Below are positions 43,594 to 51,199 of a DNA stretch of 51,239 bases, piece after piece. The notes below the pieces were generated by a model. That model was not told the origin of the DNA. It saw only the letters and a list, made by a program, of their open reading frames with translations, and did not search any database. The DNA is from Pseudomonadota bacterium (lineage in GTDB: Bacteria > Pseudomonadota > Alphaproteobacteria > Sphingomonadales > Sphingomonadaceae), in contig JAEWIL010000174.1 of NCBI GenBank assembly GCA_023387085.1, positions 1-51,239 of the forward strand. The letters run 5' to 3'. How positions within the stretch are numbered: the stretch's first letter is position 1; each line of letters starts with the position of its first letter. A program made the position numbers and the translations under genes.

Positions 43594-43715
43594 CCGCTCA
43601 ATGGAGCGGTGGGGGGCATCGGTCTGGGCCCTGATGCCCCCCGCCCCCACTCCGGAACCCCCCACTTGCCCCGATGCAGACGGGGGGCGGAGCGGCTCAA
43701 AAGCCCCGCCCCCCG
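43594..43715 (+). ncRNA. Candidate strongly structured RNA, three GC-rich hairpins
   Basis: Three stems in ~120 nt: CCGCTC/GAGCGG (43594-43609); a perfect 10-bp stem GGGGGGCATC/GATGCCCCCC (43611-43642); and a perfect 10-bp stem CGGGGGGCGG/CCGCCCCCCG (43681-43715) with a second 4-bp stem GGCT/AGCC and CAAA loop inside. The frames here (e.g. 43559-43752) are Pro/Arg-rich and do not look coding. Strand is not decided, as no T-run follows on either side. It lies between the blaI operator and the grxD terminator in an otherwise empty 43441-43927 stretch. Confidence 0.4.
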
Positions 43716-43778
43716 GATGCTTCACGTCCGGTCTCGACGGAATGACGGCTAGCGACCGATTGCGTACCTTCCGATTTT

Positions 43779-43882
43779 CGTCACCCTGAACTTGTTTCAG
43801 GGTCCATGGCCTGCCGTTTCCTTCGCCGCAGCGCTAGACGAGAGCTCAGGCCATGGATGCTGAAACAAGTTCAGCATGACGA
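43779..43882. repeat. Intergenic long inverted repeat (family 3)
   Basis: CGTCACCCTGAACTTGTTTC pairs with a right arm GAAACAAGTTCAGCATGACG; inner arms TCCATGGCCT/AGGCCATGGA are complementary too. The form is like the family-1 repeats but the sequence differs (CTGAACTTGTTTCAG core). It lies downstream of grxD. Confidence 0.75.
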
Positions 43883-43927
43883 GGTTCCAAGGCCCGCTTC
43901 CCACCCCAAAGTCGCCGTTCGCCGCAC

Positions 43928-43957
43928 AAGAAAAAGGGCGGCACGCGGCCGCCCTTT
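43928..43957 (-). terminator. Rho-independent terminator of the DUF1476-bolA-grxD operon
   Basis: A 10-bp perfect stem AAAGGGCGGC/GCCGCCCTTT (43933-43957) with a 5-nt loop, followed on the minus strand by a T-rich tail (TTTTTCTT counting the stem end). It begins 22 nt after the grxD stop. Confidence 0.8.
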
Positions 43958-43978
43958 GTCCATCCGCTATGACAAATT

Positions 43979-44311
43979 CTATTCGGCCCGCGTCGGAACA
44001 CCGTCCATCAGCTGGTGCAGCTCGCCGGCTTCCCACATCTCCATCATGATGTCGCTGCCGCCGACAAATTCGCCCTTCACATAAAGCTGGGGAATCGTCG
44101 GCCAGTCCGAAAATTCCTTGATTCCCTGGCGGATTTCCATGTCTTGCAGCACGTCCACCGTGTCATATTCGATGCCGAGCCGGTCGAGCATCGCGATCGC
44201 GCGCGAGGAAAAGCCGCATTGCGGGAACAGCGGCGTGCCCTTCATGAACAGCAGGACGGGGTGATCGGCGACCAGCTTGGCAATGCGGTCGTGGGTGGCG
44301 GGATCGCTCAT
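43979..44311 (-). CDS. grxD: Monothiol glutaredoxin Grx4 type
   Basis: 110 residues. The CGFS active site is in LFMKGTPLFPQCGFSSRAIA, and the glutathione-binding residues are in WPTIPQLYVKGEFVGGSDIM. Monothiol Grx proteins carry [2Fe-2S] clusters, commonly shared with BolA. The gene follows bolA on the same strand with a 51-nt gap, which supports a Grx-BolA partnership in iron-sulphur handling. Confidence 0.95.
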   Translation of the reverse strand: MSDPATHDRIAKLVADHPVLLFMKGTPLFPQCGFSSRAIAMLDRLGIEYDTVDVLQDMEIRQGIKEFSDWPTIPQLYVKGEFVGGSDIMMEMWEAGELHQLMDGVPTRAE

Positions 44312-44362
44312 GTCAAAATCTCCGGGGGGCGCGGGGCGCCGAAAAAGTTTCGCGTCTTGTCC

Positions 44363-44596
44363 CTATGAAGGAACGGCTGTCGTCAATTGCAAGGCATGAA
44401 GTTCGCCGCCCATGCGTCCGCCGAGCGCGGCATAGACCGCCTTGTGCTGCGCGACGCGGGTCAGGCCGCGAAACGATTCGCTCACGACATGCGCCGCATA
44501 ATGGTCGTTGTCGCCTGCAAGGTCGGTGATCGTCACCGCCGCGTCGGGAAACGCCGCCGCGATCATCGCCTTCAGATCCTCCTCGCGCATCGCCAT
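44363..44596 (-). CDS. bolA: BolA family protein
   Basis: 77 residues. The small BolA fold includes LKAMIAAAFPDAAVTITDLA, DNDHYAAHVVSESFRGLTRV and the conserved His in VAQHKAVYAALGGRMGGELH. It is expected to bind the Grx encoded next and regulate iron-sulphur traffic or envelope response. ATG 44596 or 44590 could start translation; AAAGG lies upstream. Confidence 0.93.
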   Translation of the reverse strand: MAMREEDLKAMIAAAFPDAAVTITDLAGDNDHYAAHVVSESFRGLTRVAQHKAVYAALGGRMGGELHALQLTTAVPS

Positions 44597-44607
44597 CCGA
44601 CCGGCCT

Positions 44608-44934
44608 TTAGCTCTGGCTGTCCATGAACTGGCGGCGCGCCTCGGCCGTTTTTTCGTTCAGCACCGCGCGAATTTCGGCATCGCTTATTTCGACCTGCGC
44701 GGCGGTCAGATCGCCCGCCAGCTTGCGGATGACGTCCTCGTCGCCCGCTTCCTCGAAATCCGCTTGCACGACGGCCTTTGCATAGGCGTCGGTTTCCTCG
44801 GGGGTCAGGCCCATGCGTTCGGCCGCCCATTCGCCGACCAGACGATTGCGGCGCGCGGTGATGCGGAACAGCACGTCCTGGTCACGCGCGAATTTCGCTT
44901 CAAAGGCCCGTTCACGATCGTCGAATGCGTTCAT
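44608..44934 (-). CDS. DUF1476 / ATPase inhibitor zeta-subunit family protein
   Basis: 108 residues. Starts MNAFDDRERAFEAKFARDQD, the family signature, with ITARRNRLVGEWAAERMGLT and a helical C-terminal part. The Paracoccus homologue (zeta) inhibits F1-ATPase through its N-terminal segment; the same role here is likely but unproven. Linkage to bolA-grxD (11 nt gap) hints at a joint energy and iron-sulphur stress operon. GAGGA lies before the ATG. Confidence 0.9.
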   Translation of the reverse strand: MNAFDDRERAFEAKFARDQDVLFRITARRNRLVGEWAAERMGLTPEETDAYAKAVVQADFEEAGDEDVIRKLAGDLTAAQVEISDAEIRAVLNEKTAEARRQFMDSQS

Positions 44935-44966
44935 CTTGTCCTCACCGGAAATGAATATGTCCATTC

Positions 44967-44995
44967 CAGATAGGTTGCCGCGCCGAAGCGCGCAA
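44967..44995 (-). promoter_or_regulatory. Probable sigma-70 promoter of the DUF1476-bolA-grxD operon
   Basis: TTGCGC (44995-44990) and TATCTG (44972-44967) on the minus strand are separated by exactly 17 nt, with ~33 nt to the ATG. The -35 box is identical to that predicted for lemA. Confidence 0.55.
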
Positions 44996-45085
44996 GAAGG
45001 GTGTGCCGCAGATCACTTCCCTTTTCCGGGCGAAGGGGTTAGGGTTCGCGGCGACGGGAATGGGTCGTACCGCAGCGTATAGACT

Positions 45086-45117
45086 GCGCCATGCCCCCGA
45101 CATTTCAGGCATGGCGC
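45086..45117 (+). promoter_or_regulatory. 10-bp perfect hairpin in the leader of the CHAT gene
   Basis: GCGCCATGCC pairs with GGCATGGCGC across a 12-nt loop, ending 25 nt before the ATG and 14 nt before the GGGGGA ribosome site. It could be an operator or an mRNA structure controlling the operon. A TATAGA at 45078-45083 could be a -10 box, but no -35 is visible. Confidence 0.4.
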
Positions 45118-45142
45118 GTCGAAGCTCGTCCTTGGGGGATTG

Positions 45143-48100
45143 ATGATGACTGTTCGACGTCCGTTTTTGCCGATTCTGGCTGCGCTTGCCGCGAGTGCGG
45201 CATTCCCCGCGCAGGCGCAGACCGGCGACCCGACCCTGCGCGACAGCTTTTCGATCGGCAGCCAGGGCGGCGCCCTGTGCGAAGTCCAGGCGACCGTCCG
45301 CGATTCGGTGGTGAGGGGCATGTTCGACCGTGCCTGGGTGATCGTCTGCCGCGACGCCAGCCAGCCGGTCGGTTATGTCCGGATGCTCCGCGCGAGCGCC
45401 GACGACGCGCGGGCGCGGATCGATGCGGGGCGAGCGGGTACGATCATATGCGTCGACCGCGACACCTGCACCGTGAAGGACAGCAATGTCGGCTGGACGA
45501 CGCGTATCGAGAGGGACGGGAACACCGCCTATGCGGTCGAAGGGTTTTCCGCGTACGACGACGCGCTGAACATCGCGCTCGAATCGGTCCGGCAAAGAAA
45601 AGTCGTGCCCGGCGAGATCAAGGTCGCAACGACATCCGTCGGCGGCAGCGACGGCTTCGCCCGCACGCTCGCGGGGACGATCGACATCGACAAGGCGCTG
45701 GCCGAGGGATATCGCCGCAATCACAGCGGCGATTATGCCGAGGCGGCGGAATTTTTCGAGGCGCTGTCGCAGCGGACCGCGGAGGAACAGGCCGCCGCGG
45801 GGATCGACCCGACCGAATTCACCCTCAATCGCGCGCTCCAGCGTTCGAACCTCGGCGAGTTCGCAGAGGCCGACCGGCTGTTCGGCGAAGTCGAGTCCAT
45901 CCCGACCAGCGATCCGGTCCAGCTTCGCTTGCGCCGCAATTTCCGCGCGATCCATGCGTTGAACCAGCGCGACTATGACGGCGCCGCCGCGCTTCTCGAA
46001 ACGCCGATCCCGCCGCTCAGGAACGAGGTCGCGGTGAGCGGCAGCGCGGTCACGCTGACGCCCGAGATCGTCGCCGGCGTCAACAGCGGCGCGAACGCCC
46101 GCGCGGTACGGCAAACCAGCGGCCGCGACCGGTTGACCCCGGTCGAGCGTGCCCAGATCATCGACGCGCAGGCGATCCATTTGCTCGGCACCGTCGAACG
46201 GCTCCGCGGCAATCCGCAAGCCGCGAAAGCGGCGCAGCTCAAGGGTCTCGCCGACGCAGTCGCCGTGCGCGACGGACGGGTCACGTCGATCATCCGGCTG
46301 CGTTCGCAGATGCTCGGCGAACTTGCGCTTTCCGAGGAAGCGCTCGGCGACAACGCCGCAGCCGACGCCCGCTTCCAGGATTCGATCGGCGCACTCGCGG
46401 TCGAATATCCCGAAACCAATGCTCTCGCCTCGGCGCGCGCGCGCTATGCGGCCTTTCTCACCCGTCATGGCGAAGACGACAAGGCGCTCGCGATCTATCA
46501 CGATGTCGTCGGCGCGCTCGCGGGTTCGCAGCGGTCGACCACCGGCATGGCGAACATAATGGCGCCCTATTACAGGCTGCTTGCGAGCCGCGCCGCGACC
46601 GACCCGAAGGCCGCGAACGACTTCTTCATCGCGAGCCAGCTCCAGGTCCGCCCGGGCGTCGCGGACACTCAGGCCGTTCTCGCCCGCGAACTGTCGTCGG
46701 GCAGCGACGACGGCGCGCGGCTGTTCCGGCAAGCGACGACACTCGATCGCGACATCGAACGCGCCCGCATCGAGGACGCGCGTCTGGGCCAGCTGCCCGA
46801 GACGCCGGAGGTCAATTCGCTGCGTGCCGACCTGAAGACCCAGCTTGCCAACCTGTCGTTCCAGCAGTCCGAAACCCTCGCCAAGCTGGCGGATTTTCCG
46901 CAATATCGTGTCGTTGCGTCGGGCAAGCTCGACCTCGCCGAACTCCAGCAGGTGCTGCGCCCCGACGAGGCCTATCTGAAAATGCTGGTCGTCGGCGATT
47001 CGGTGTACGGCATGCTGATCGGCCAAAGCGATGCACAGCTCTGGCGCAGCGATATCACCGCGCAAGGGCTTGAAAACGCGGTCGACACGATCCGCTCGAC
47101 GATCTCGATCGTCGAAAATGGCAAGCGCGTCACCTATCCGTTCGACGCGGCCACCGCCCGCAAACTCTATACGCAGCTTTTCGCGCCGGTCGCCGACCGG
47201 CTGCCGACCGTGACGCATTTGATCTTCGAGCCCGACGGCGCGATGCTGCGGCTGCCGATCAATCTGCTGATCACCTCCGACACCGGACTTGCCGAATATG
47301 AGCAGCGGGTGGCCGACCCCAATGCAGACGCATTCGACATGCGGAACATCGCCTGGCTCGGTCGCTCGACGCGCCCGAGCACGGCGGTTTCGGCGCTGGG
47401 ATTCCGCAACGCGCGCCAAGCGCCGCCGTCGAACGCCACGCGCGAATATTTCGGGCTCGGCGAAAACCTGCCGGTGCGCGGCGGCATCCTGCCGTCGCTG
47501 GGGACGCGCGGCGCGGCTGGCGGCGGTGTGGACGGCAGCTGCCAGTGGGATATCAGCCAGTGGAGCCGGCCGATTTCGGCCGCTGAACTCGTCACCGCCA
47601 GCAGCACGATGGACCGTGGCGCCGCGACGCTGCTGACAGGGGGCGCCTTCACAGATACCGCGGTCAAGAACCGCAGCGATCTTTCCGACTACCGGATCAT
47701 TCATTTCGCGACGCACGGGCTGGTGACGGCTCCGCATCCGTCGTGTCCGGCGCGTCCGGCGCTCGTCACCTCGTTCGGCGACAAGGATTCGGACGGACTG
47801 CTGACCTTCCAGGAAATTTTCGACCTCAAGCTCAACGCCGATCTGGTGATCCTGTCGGCGTGCGATACGGCAGGTGCGGCGACGGTCGCCGCAACGCGCG
47901 AGGCCGGCGTCTCGAGCGGCGGCGGCAACGCGCTCGACGGGCTGGTCCGCGGGTTCATCGGCGCGGGCGGGCGTTCGGTCATTGCGAGCCACTGGCCTGC
48001 CCCCGACGATTTCGATGCGACCGAGCGACTGATCGGCGGTCTCTTCGCCGCGCAGCATGGCGAAAGCATCGCCGATGCGCTATGGGCGAGCGAAAAGCAG

Positions 48101-48235
48101 TTGATGGACGACAAGAGCACGTCGCACCCCTATTATTGGGCGGGCTTCGCGATCATCGGCGACGGCGGTCAGGCGCTGCTGCACGGCAACACCGCCACCG
48201 CGAAAAAGGGAGAAGCGGGCCACGCGGCCCTCTGA
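45143..48235 (+). CDS. Exported CHAT-domain (caspase-like) protein with helical repeat region
   Basis: 1030 residues. The signal peptide MMTVRRPFLPILAALAASAA ends near AQA-Q, so the protein should be periplasmic or surface exposed. A Cys-containing N-terminal domain (~27-185) precedes a TPR-like helical region (~185-480; EGYRRNHSGDYAEAAEFFEA) and a coiled linker. The C-terminal CHAT domain (~650-1015) has both catalytic motifs: IIHFATHG with H858 and VILSACDT with C907. It is thus a potentially active clan CD protease of the separase/caspase group. The fold also shows GLVRGFIGAGGRSVIASHWP. It is followed 4 nt later by the cyclase gene. The substrate is unknown. Confidence 0.9.
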   Translation: MMTVRRPFLPILAALAASAAFPAQAQTGDPTLRDSFSIGSQGGALCEVQATVRDSVVRGMFDRAWVIVCRDASQPVGYVRMLRASADDARARIDAGRAGTIICVDRDTCTVKDSNVGWTTRIERDGNTAYAVEGFSAYDDALNIALESVRQRKVVPGEIKVATTSVGGSDGFARTLAGTIDIDKALAEGYRRNHSGDYAEAAEFFEALSQRTAEEQAAAGIDPTEFTLNRALQRSNLGEFAEADRLFGEVESIPTSDPVQLRLRRNFRAIHALNQRDYDGAAALLETPIPPLRNEVAVSGSAVTLTPEIVAGVNSGANARAVRQTSGRDRLTPVERAQIIDAQAIHLLGTVERLRGNPQAAKAAQLKGLADAVAVRDGRVTSIIRLRSQMLGELALSEEALGDNAAADARFQDSIGALAVEYPETNALASARARYAAFLTRHGEDDKALAIYHDVVGALAGSQRSTTGMANIMAPYYRLLASRAATDPKAANDFFIASQLQVRPGVADTQAVLARELSSGSDDGARLFRQATTLDRDIERARIEDARLGQLPETPEVNSLRADLKTQLANLSFQQSETLAKLADFPQYRVVASGKLDLAELQQVLRPDEAYLKMLVVGDSVYGMLIGQSDAQLWRSDITAQGLENAVDTIRSTISIVENGKRVTYPFDAATARKLYTQLFAPVADRLPTVTHLIFEPDGAMLRLPINLLITSDTGLAEYEQRVADPNADAFDMRNIAWLGRSTRPSTAVSALGFRNARQAPPSNATREYFGLGENLPVRGGILPSLGTRGAAGGGVDGSCQWDISQWSRPISAAELVTASSTMDRGAATLLTGGAFTDTAVKNRSDLSDYRIIHFATHGLVTAPHPSCPARPALVTSFGDKDSDGLLTFQEIFDLKLNADLVILSACDTAGAATVAATREAGVSSGGGNALDGLVRGFIGAGGRSVIASHWPAPDDFDATERLIGGLFAAQHGESIADALWASEKQLMDDKSTSHPYYWAGFAIIGDGGQALLHGNTATAKKGEAGHAAL

Positions 48236-48239
48236 TCCG

Positions 48240-50315
48240 ATGGCGACCAGCGCGATCGACAGTCCGGCGCCGGGGGCGCCGCCAGCGAGCATAGCGCTTC
48301 GCAAGCGCATCCGCCGACTGGTGATGCAGCTTGGCCCGTCGCGCATGGCGGCGACGATCCTGTTCCTGATCGTCGCGACGCTGTTCGCCCGGCTGAGCTG
48401 GGACATGCCGCTGATCGGCGATGCCGAGCGCGCGCTCTATGACGCGCGCGCGACGCTGATGGCGCCGCACGTCGGGCAAGACAAGCGGATCGTCATGGTC
48501 ACCTATAATGACGAGACGCTGTTCAACACCGGCATCCGATCGCCGCTCGACCGTACGATTCTGGCCAAGGCGCTGGGCAATCTCGACCGGATGGGCGCGA
48601 AGGCAATCGGCATCGATATCGCCTTCGACTCGCCGCGACCCGACGATTCCGTTTTGCAGTCGCAGCTTCGGGCGATGCAAACGCCGACCTGGCTGGCCTA
48701 TGCCGAACAGGCGAGCAATCCGAATACCATTTTCTATGAGCAGCAGAAATTCCTGCAATCTTTTCTGGCTGAGGTTACGTCCGCCAGGACGCGGCCGACC
48801 AGCGTGCTGTTCCGCACCGACAATGACGGCGTGATCCGTCGCTGGCCCGACCGCCCGAAGGGCCTGCCGCCGTTGATGGCGAACGCGCTGGCACCGGTCG
48901 ATCCGGCACATGCTGCGTTTCAGGGCAATATCCGCTTCCTCGTCCCCGCTCGTGCGGAGAAGGGACAGGAAGAGCCGGTATTTGCGAACATCCCGATAGA
49001 CACGTTCGCGATCCCGATGGATGACGAAACCCGCGCCGGCTTTTCCGACCTGATCAGGGGCCGTTATGTCCTGATCGGCGGCGACATCATCGACAACGAC
49101 CAGTTCAACACACCGCTCAGCCGCTTCACCGACCCCATCACCGGCCAGCACGAGACGATGATCGGGCTGGAAGTGCACGCGCATATGCTTGCCCAGCAAC
49201 TCGACAACGCCTGGTCGCGGCCGTTGCCCAGCCTCTCGCTCTGGGTGCTCGCGGTGCTCGTCGTGCTCGCGGGCGGCCTCACCAGCCTGATCGACGTTCG
49301 CGCACGCTGGGTCGCGCTCGCCTTCCTCGTCCAGATGGCCTTCTTCATCGCCTTTCCCTTCTGGCTCCAGGGCCGGGGCGTCGATACGACCACCCTTCCC
49401 GCCTTCGGCTGGGCGATCGGCTGGCTGTTCGGCTATGCCGCGGTCGGTACCGCCGCGCGCACGATCGGATCGCGACAGCGCGCCTTCGCGCAGTCGGCGC
49501 TCGGCAAATATCTGCCCGCCGATATCGCGGCGCAGATCATGCGCGATCCCGACCAGCTGTCGCTCCATGGCGAACGGCGCAACATCTACTGCATCTTCAC
49601 CGACCTCGAAGGCTTCACCAAGCTCAGCCATGCGGTGACGCCGGAAACCGTCGCGCGGCTGCTCAACGAATATCTCGACCGGCTGTCGGACATCGTCCTC
49701 GACCATGGCGGGACAATCGACAAGTTCGTCGGCGATGCGATCGTTGCCTTCTGGGGAGCGCCCATCAGCCGGCCCGACGATGGCGAGCAAGCCGCGGCCG
49801 CGGCGCTCGCCATGTTCGAAGCCGGCGAGAAATTCCGCGTCGATCTGGCCGGCGAGGATATTCCGCCGATCGGCATGACCCGCGTCGGCCTGCACGTGGG
49901 CGACGCGATCGTCGGCAACTTCGGCGGCGAAGGCCGCATCCAGTATACCGCGCTCGGCGACAGCATGAACACGGCGTCGCGGCTCGAATCGGCGAACAAG
50001 AGCCTGAAGACCGGCGTGCTGATCTCGGCCGAAGCGGCGGCGCATACGGCGCGCGACGACCTGGTGCCCATGGGCCGCGTCACGCTGCGTGGCCGCGCAC
50101 GGCCGGTCGATGTCTTCACCCCGCGCCCCGATCTCGCTCCGGAACAGCGCGCGCGCATCGCGGCGCTTGTCGCCGCGCATATGGCGGGCGATAAAAGCGC
50201 CTATGTGACCGCCGCCACAGCATTGCAGCAGGAATTCGGTAAGGATTTGTCCATCATGTTCCTGATCGAACGCCTGAACAATACCGAAAAGGGAGAAAGC
50301 TATGTCCTTTCCTGA
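48240..50315 (+). CDS. CHASE2-domain class III adenylate cyclase
   Basis: 691 residues. An N-terminal membrane helix (~36-53) is followed by an extracytoplasmic CHASE2 sensor (~55-325; LYDARATLMAPHVGQDKRIV; GIDIAFDSPRPDDS; YVLIGGDIIDNDQFNTPLSR). Three membrane helices follow (~333-403), then the cyclase domain (~445-630). Metal-binding D455 (FTDLEGFTKLS) and D499 (DKFVGDAIVAFWG), adenine-reading K495 and T570, and transition-state N577 and R581 (ALGDSMNTASRLE) are all present, so cAMP synthesis is predicted. It would sense a periplasmic condition and signal inside. It is sandwiched between two exported-protein genes, overlapping the next by 14 nt. Confidence 0.93.
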   Translation: MATSAIDSPAPGAPPASIALRKRIRRLVMQLGPSRMAATILFLIVATLFARLSWDMPLIGDAERALYDARATLMAPHVGQDKRIVMVTYNDETLFNTGIRSPLDRTILAKALGNLDRMGAKAIGIDIAFDSPRPDDSVLQSQLRAMQTPTWLAYAEQASNPNTIFYEQQKFLQSFLAEVTSARTRPTSVLFRTDNDGVIRRWPDRPKGLPPLMANALAPVDPAHAAFQGNIRFLVPARAEKGQEEPVFANIPIDTFAIPMDDETRAGFSDLIRGRYVLIGGDIIDNDQFNTPLSRFTDPITGQHETMIGLEVHAHMLAQQLDNAWSRPLPSLSLWVLAVLVVLAGGLTSLIDVRARWVALAFLVQMAFFIAFPFWLQGRGVDTTTLPAFGWAIGWLFGYAAVGTAARTIGSRQRAFAQSALGKYLPADIAAQIMRDPDQLSLHGERRNIYCIFTDLEGFTKLSHAVTPETVARLLNEYLDRLSDIVLDHGGTIDKFVGDAIVAFWGAPISRPDDGEQAAAAALAMFEAGEKFRVDLAGEDIPPIGMTRVGLHVGDAIVGNFGGEGRIQYTALGDSMNTASRLESANKSLKTGVLISAEAAAHTARDDLVPMGRVTLRGRARPVDVFTPRPDLAPEQRARIAALVAAHMAGDKSAYVTAATALQQEFGKDLSIMFLIERLNNTEKGESYVLS

Positions 50316-51066
50316 TGTCACGACGCGCCGCATCGGCCTCGCCGCCGCTACCGCGCTGCTTGCCATAGCCGTCACCGGCACCGCAGCCGCCCAGTCGATG
50401 GTCGTCCGCTCGACGGGGCCTTCGGCGAGCAAATATCCGACCGGAACCAAGCTCAAATCCACCGACAAGTTGACCCTCGCCTCGGGCGACAAGGTCGTGC
50501 TGATGCAGGCCGGCAAGACGCGCACGCTGTCGGGGCCCGGCACCTTCGGCGCGTCGGGGACGATCCAGGCGAACCAGTCGATGGGCGCGACCGTCACGCG
50601 CATGCTGTCGAGCGGCCCGACGATGCGCTCGCGCGGCGGGTTTTCGCGCGGCGCCGAGGAAGCGGCACCGGTCGACCTTCGCGCGCCGAACCTGTGGCTG
50701 CTCGATTATCGCGAGGGCGGCACCTTCTGCGTCGCCGATCCGTCGCGTCTGACCCTGTGGCGTCCGAACATGGACAGCGACCAGTTGCTCAAGATCGAAC
50801 AGGGCGACAAGGTGGAGACCGTCGCGATCGTCGCGGGTGCCAATTTCCGCAAATGGCCGACCGAGGCGCTGCCGGTGCAATATGGTGTCGACTATCGCCT
50901 TTCGGGCGCCGGTCTCGCCACGCCGGTCACGATACGCTTCACGCAGATGGACGCGCTGCCTGACAGCGCCGAAAGCTCGGTCGACGTGCTTATGGCAAAG
51001 GGCTGCACGCCGCAGCTCAACCGGCTGGTCGACGCGATGTCGGAGAGCGAAAAAGCAGGTGGTTAA
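50302..51066 (+). CDS. Exported FecR-like/unknown protein
   Basis: 254 residues. The signal peptide RRIGLAAATALLAIAVTGTA is cleaved near AAA-QS. The mature start resembles a FecR-type beta-strand domain (LKSTDKLTLASGDKVVLMQA, KTRTLSGPGTFGASG), though the match is weak. The C-terminal half has two Cys (GTFCVADPSRLTL; KGCTPQLNRLV) that could form a disulphide. AAAGGGAGA precedes the ATG, and the start lies inside the cyclase gene, so the two are co-translated. It probably acts in the periplasm beside the CHAT protein and CHASE2 sensor. Function unknown. Confidence 0.75.
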   Translation: MSFPDVTTRRIGLAAATALLAIAVTGTAAAQSMVVRSTGPSASKYPTGTKLKSTDKLTLASGDKVVLMQAGKTRTLSGPGTFGASGTIQANQSMGATVTRMLSSGPTMRSRGGFSRGAEEAAPVDLRAPNLWLLDYREGGTFCVADPSRLTLWRPNMDSDQLLKIEQGDKVETVAIVAGANFRKWPTEALPVQYGVDYRLSGAGLATPVTIRFTQMDALPDSAESSVDVLMAKGCTPQLNRLVDAMSESEKAGG

Positions 51067-51071
51067 CGGCG

Positions 51072-51095
51072 CAGGGCGGCATTGAACCCGCCCTG
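51072..51095 (+). terminator. Hairpin after the CHAT-cyclase operon
   Basis: An 8-bp perfect stem (CAGGGCGG/CCGCCCTG) with an 8-nt loop starts 6 nt after the last stop. There is no T-run, so it may be a weak or factor-aided end. A second 7-bp stem closed by GCAA lies at 51167-51184. Confidence 0.45.
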
Positions 51096-51199
51096 TCCAT
51101 CTGATAATAGTTCGAAAAAGCTGCCATAGAGCGGCAAAGTCCTTTCCTTGGGTCGAAAATTCGCCGCTGCCGGGCAACCGGCAGGGGATGACGCATTGG

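Noticed and set aside
43559..43752. Small plus-strand frame over the structured element
   Set aside because: Pro/Arg/Gly-rich product, no clear ribosome site, and the hairpins explain the sequence better.
44942..48058. Open frame of 1038 codons antisense to the CHAT gene
   Set aside because: The same antisense artefact; the sense strand encodes a protein with intact CHAT motifs.
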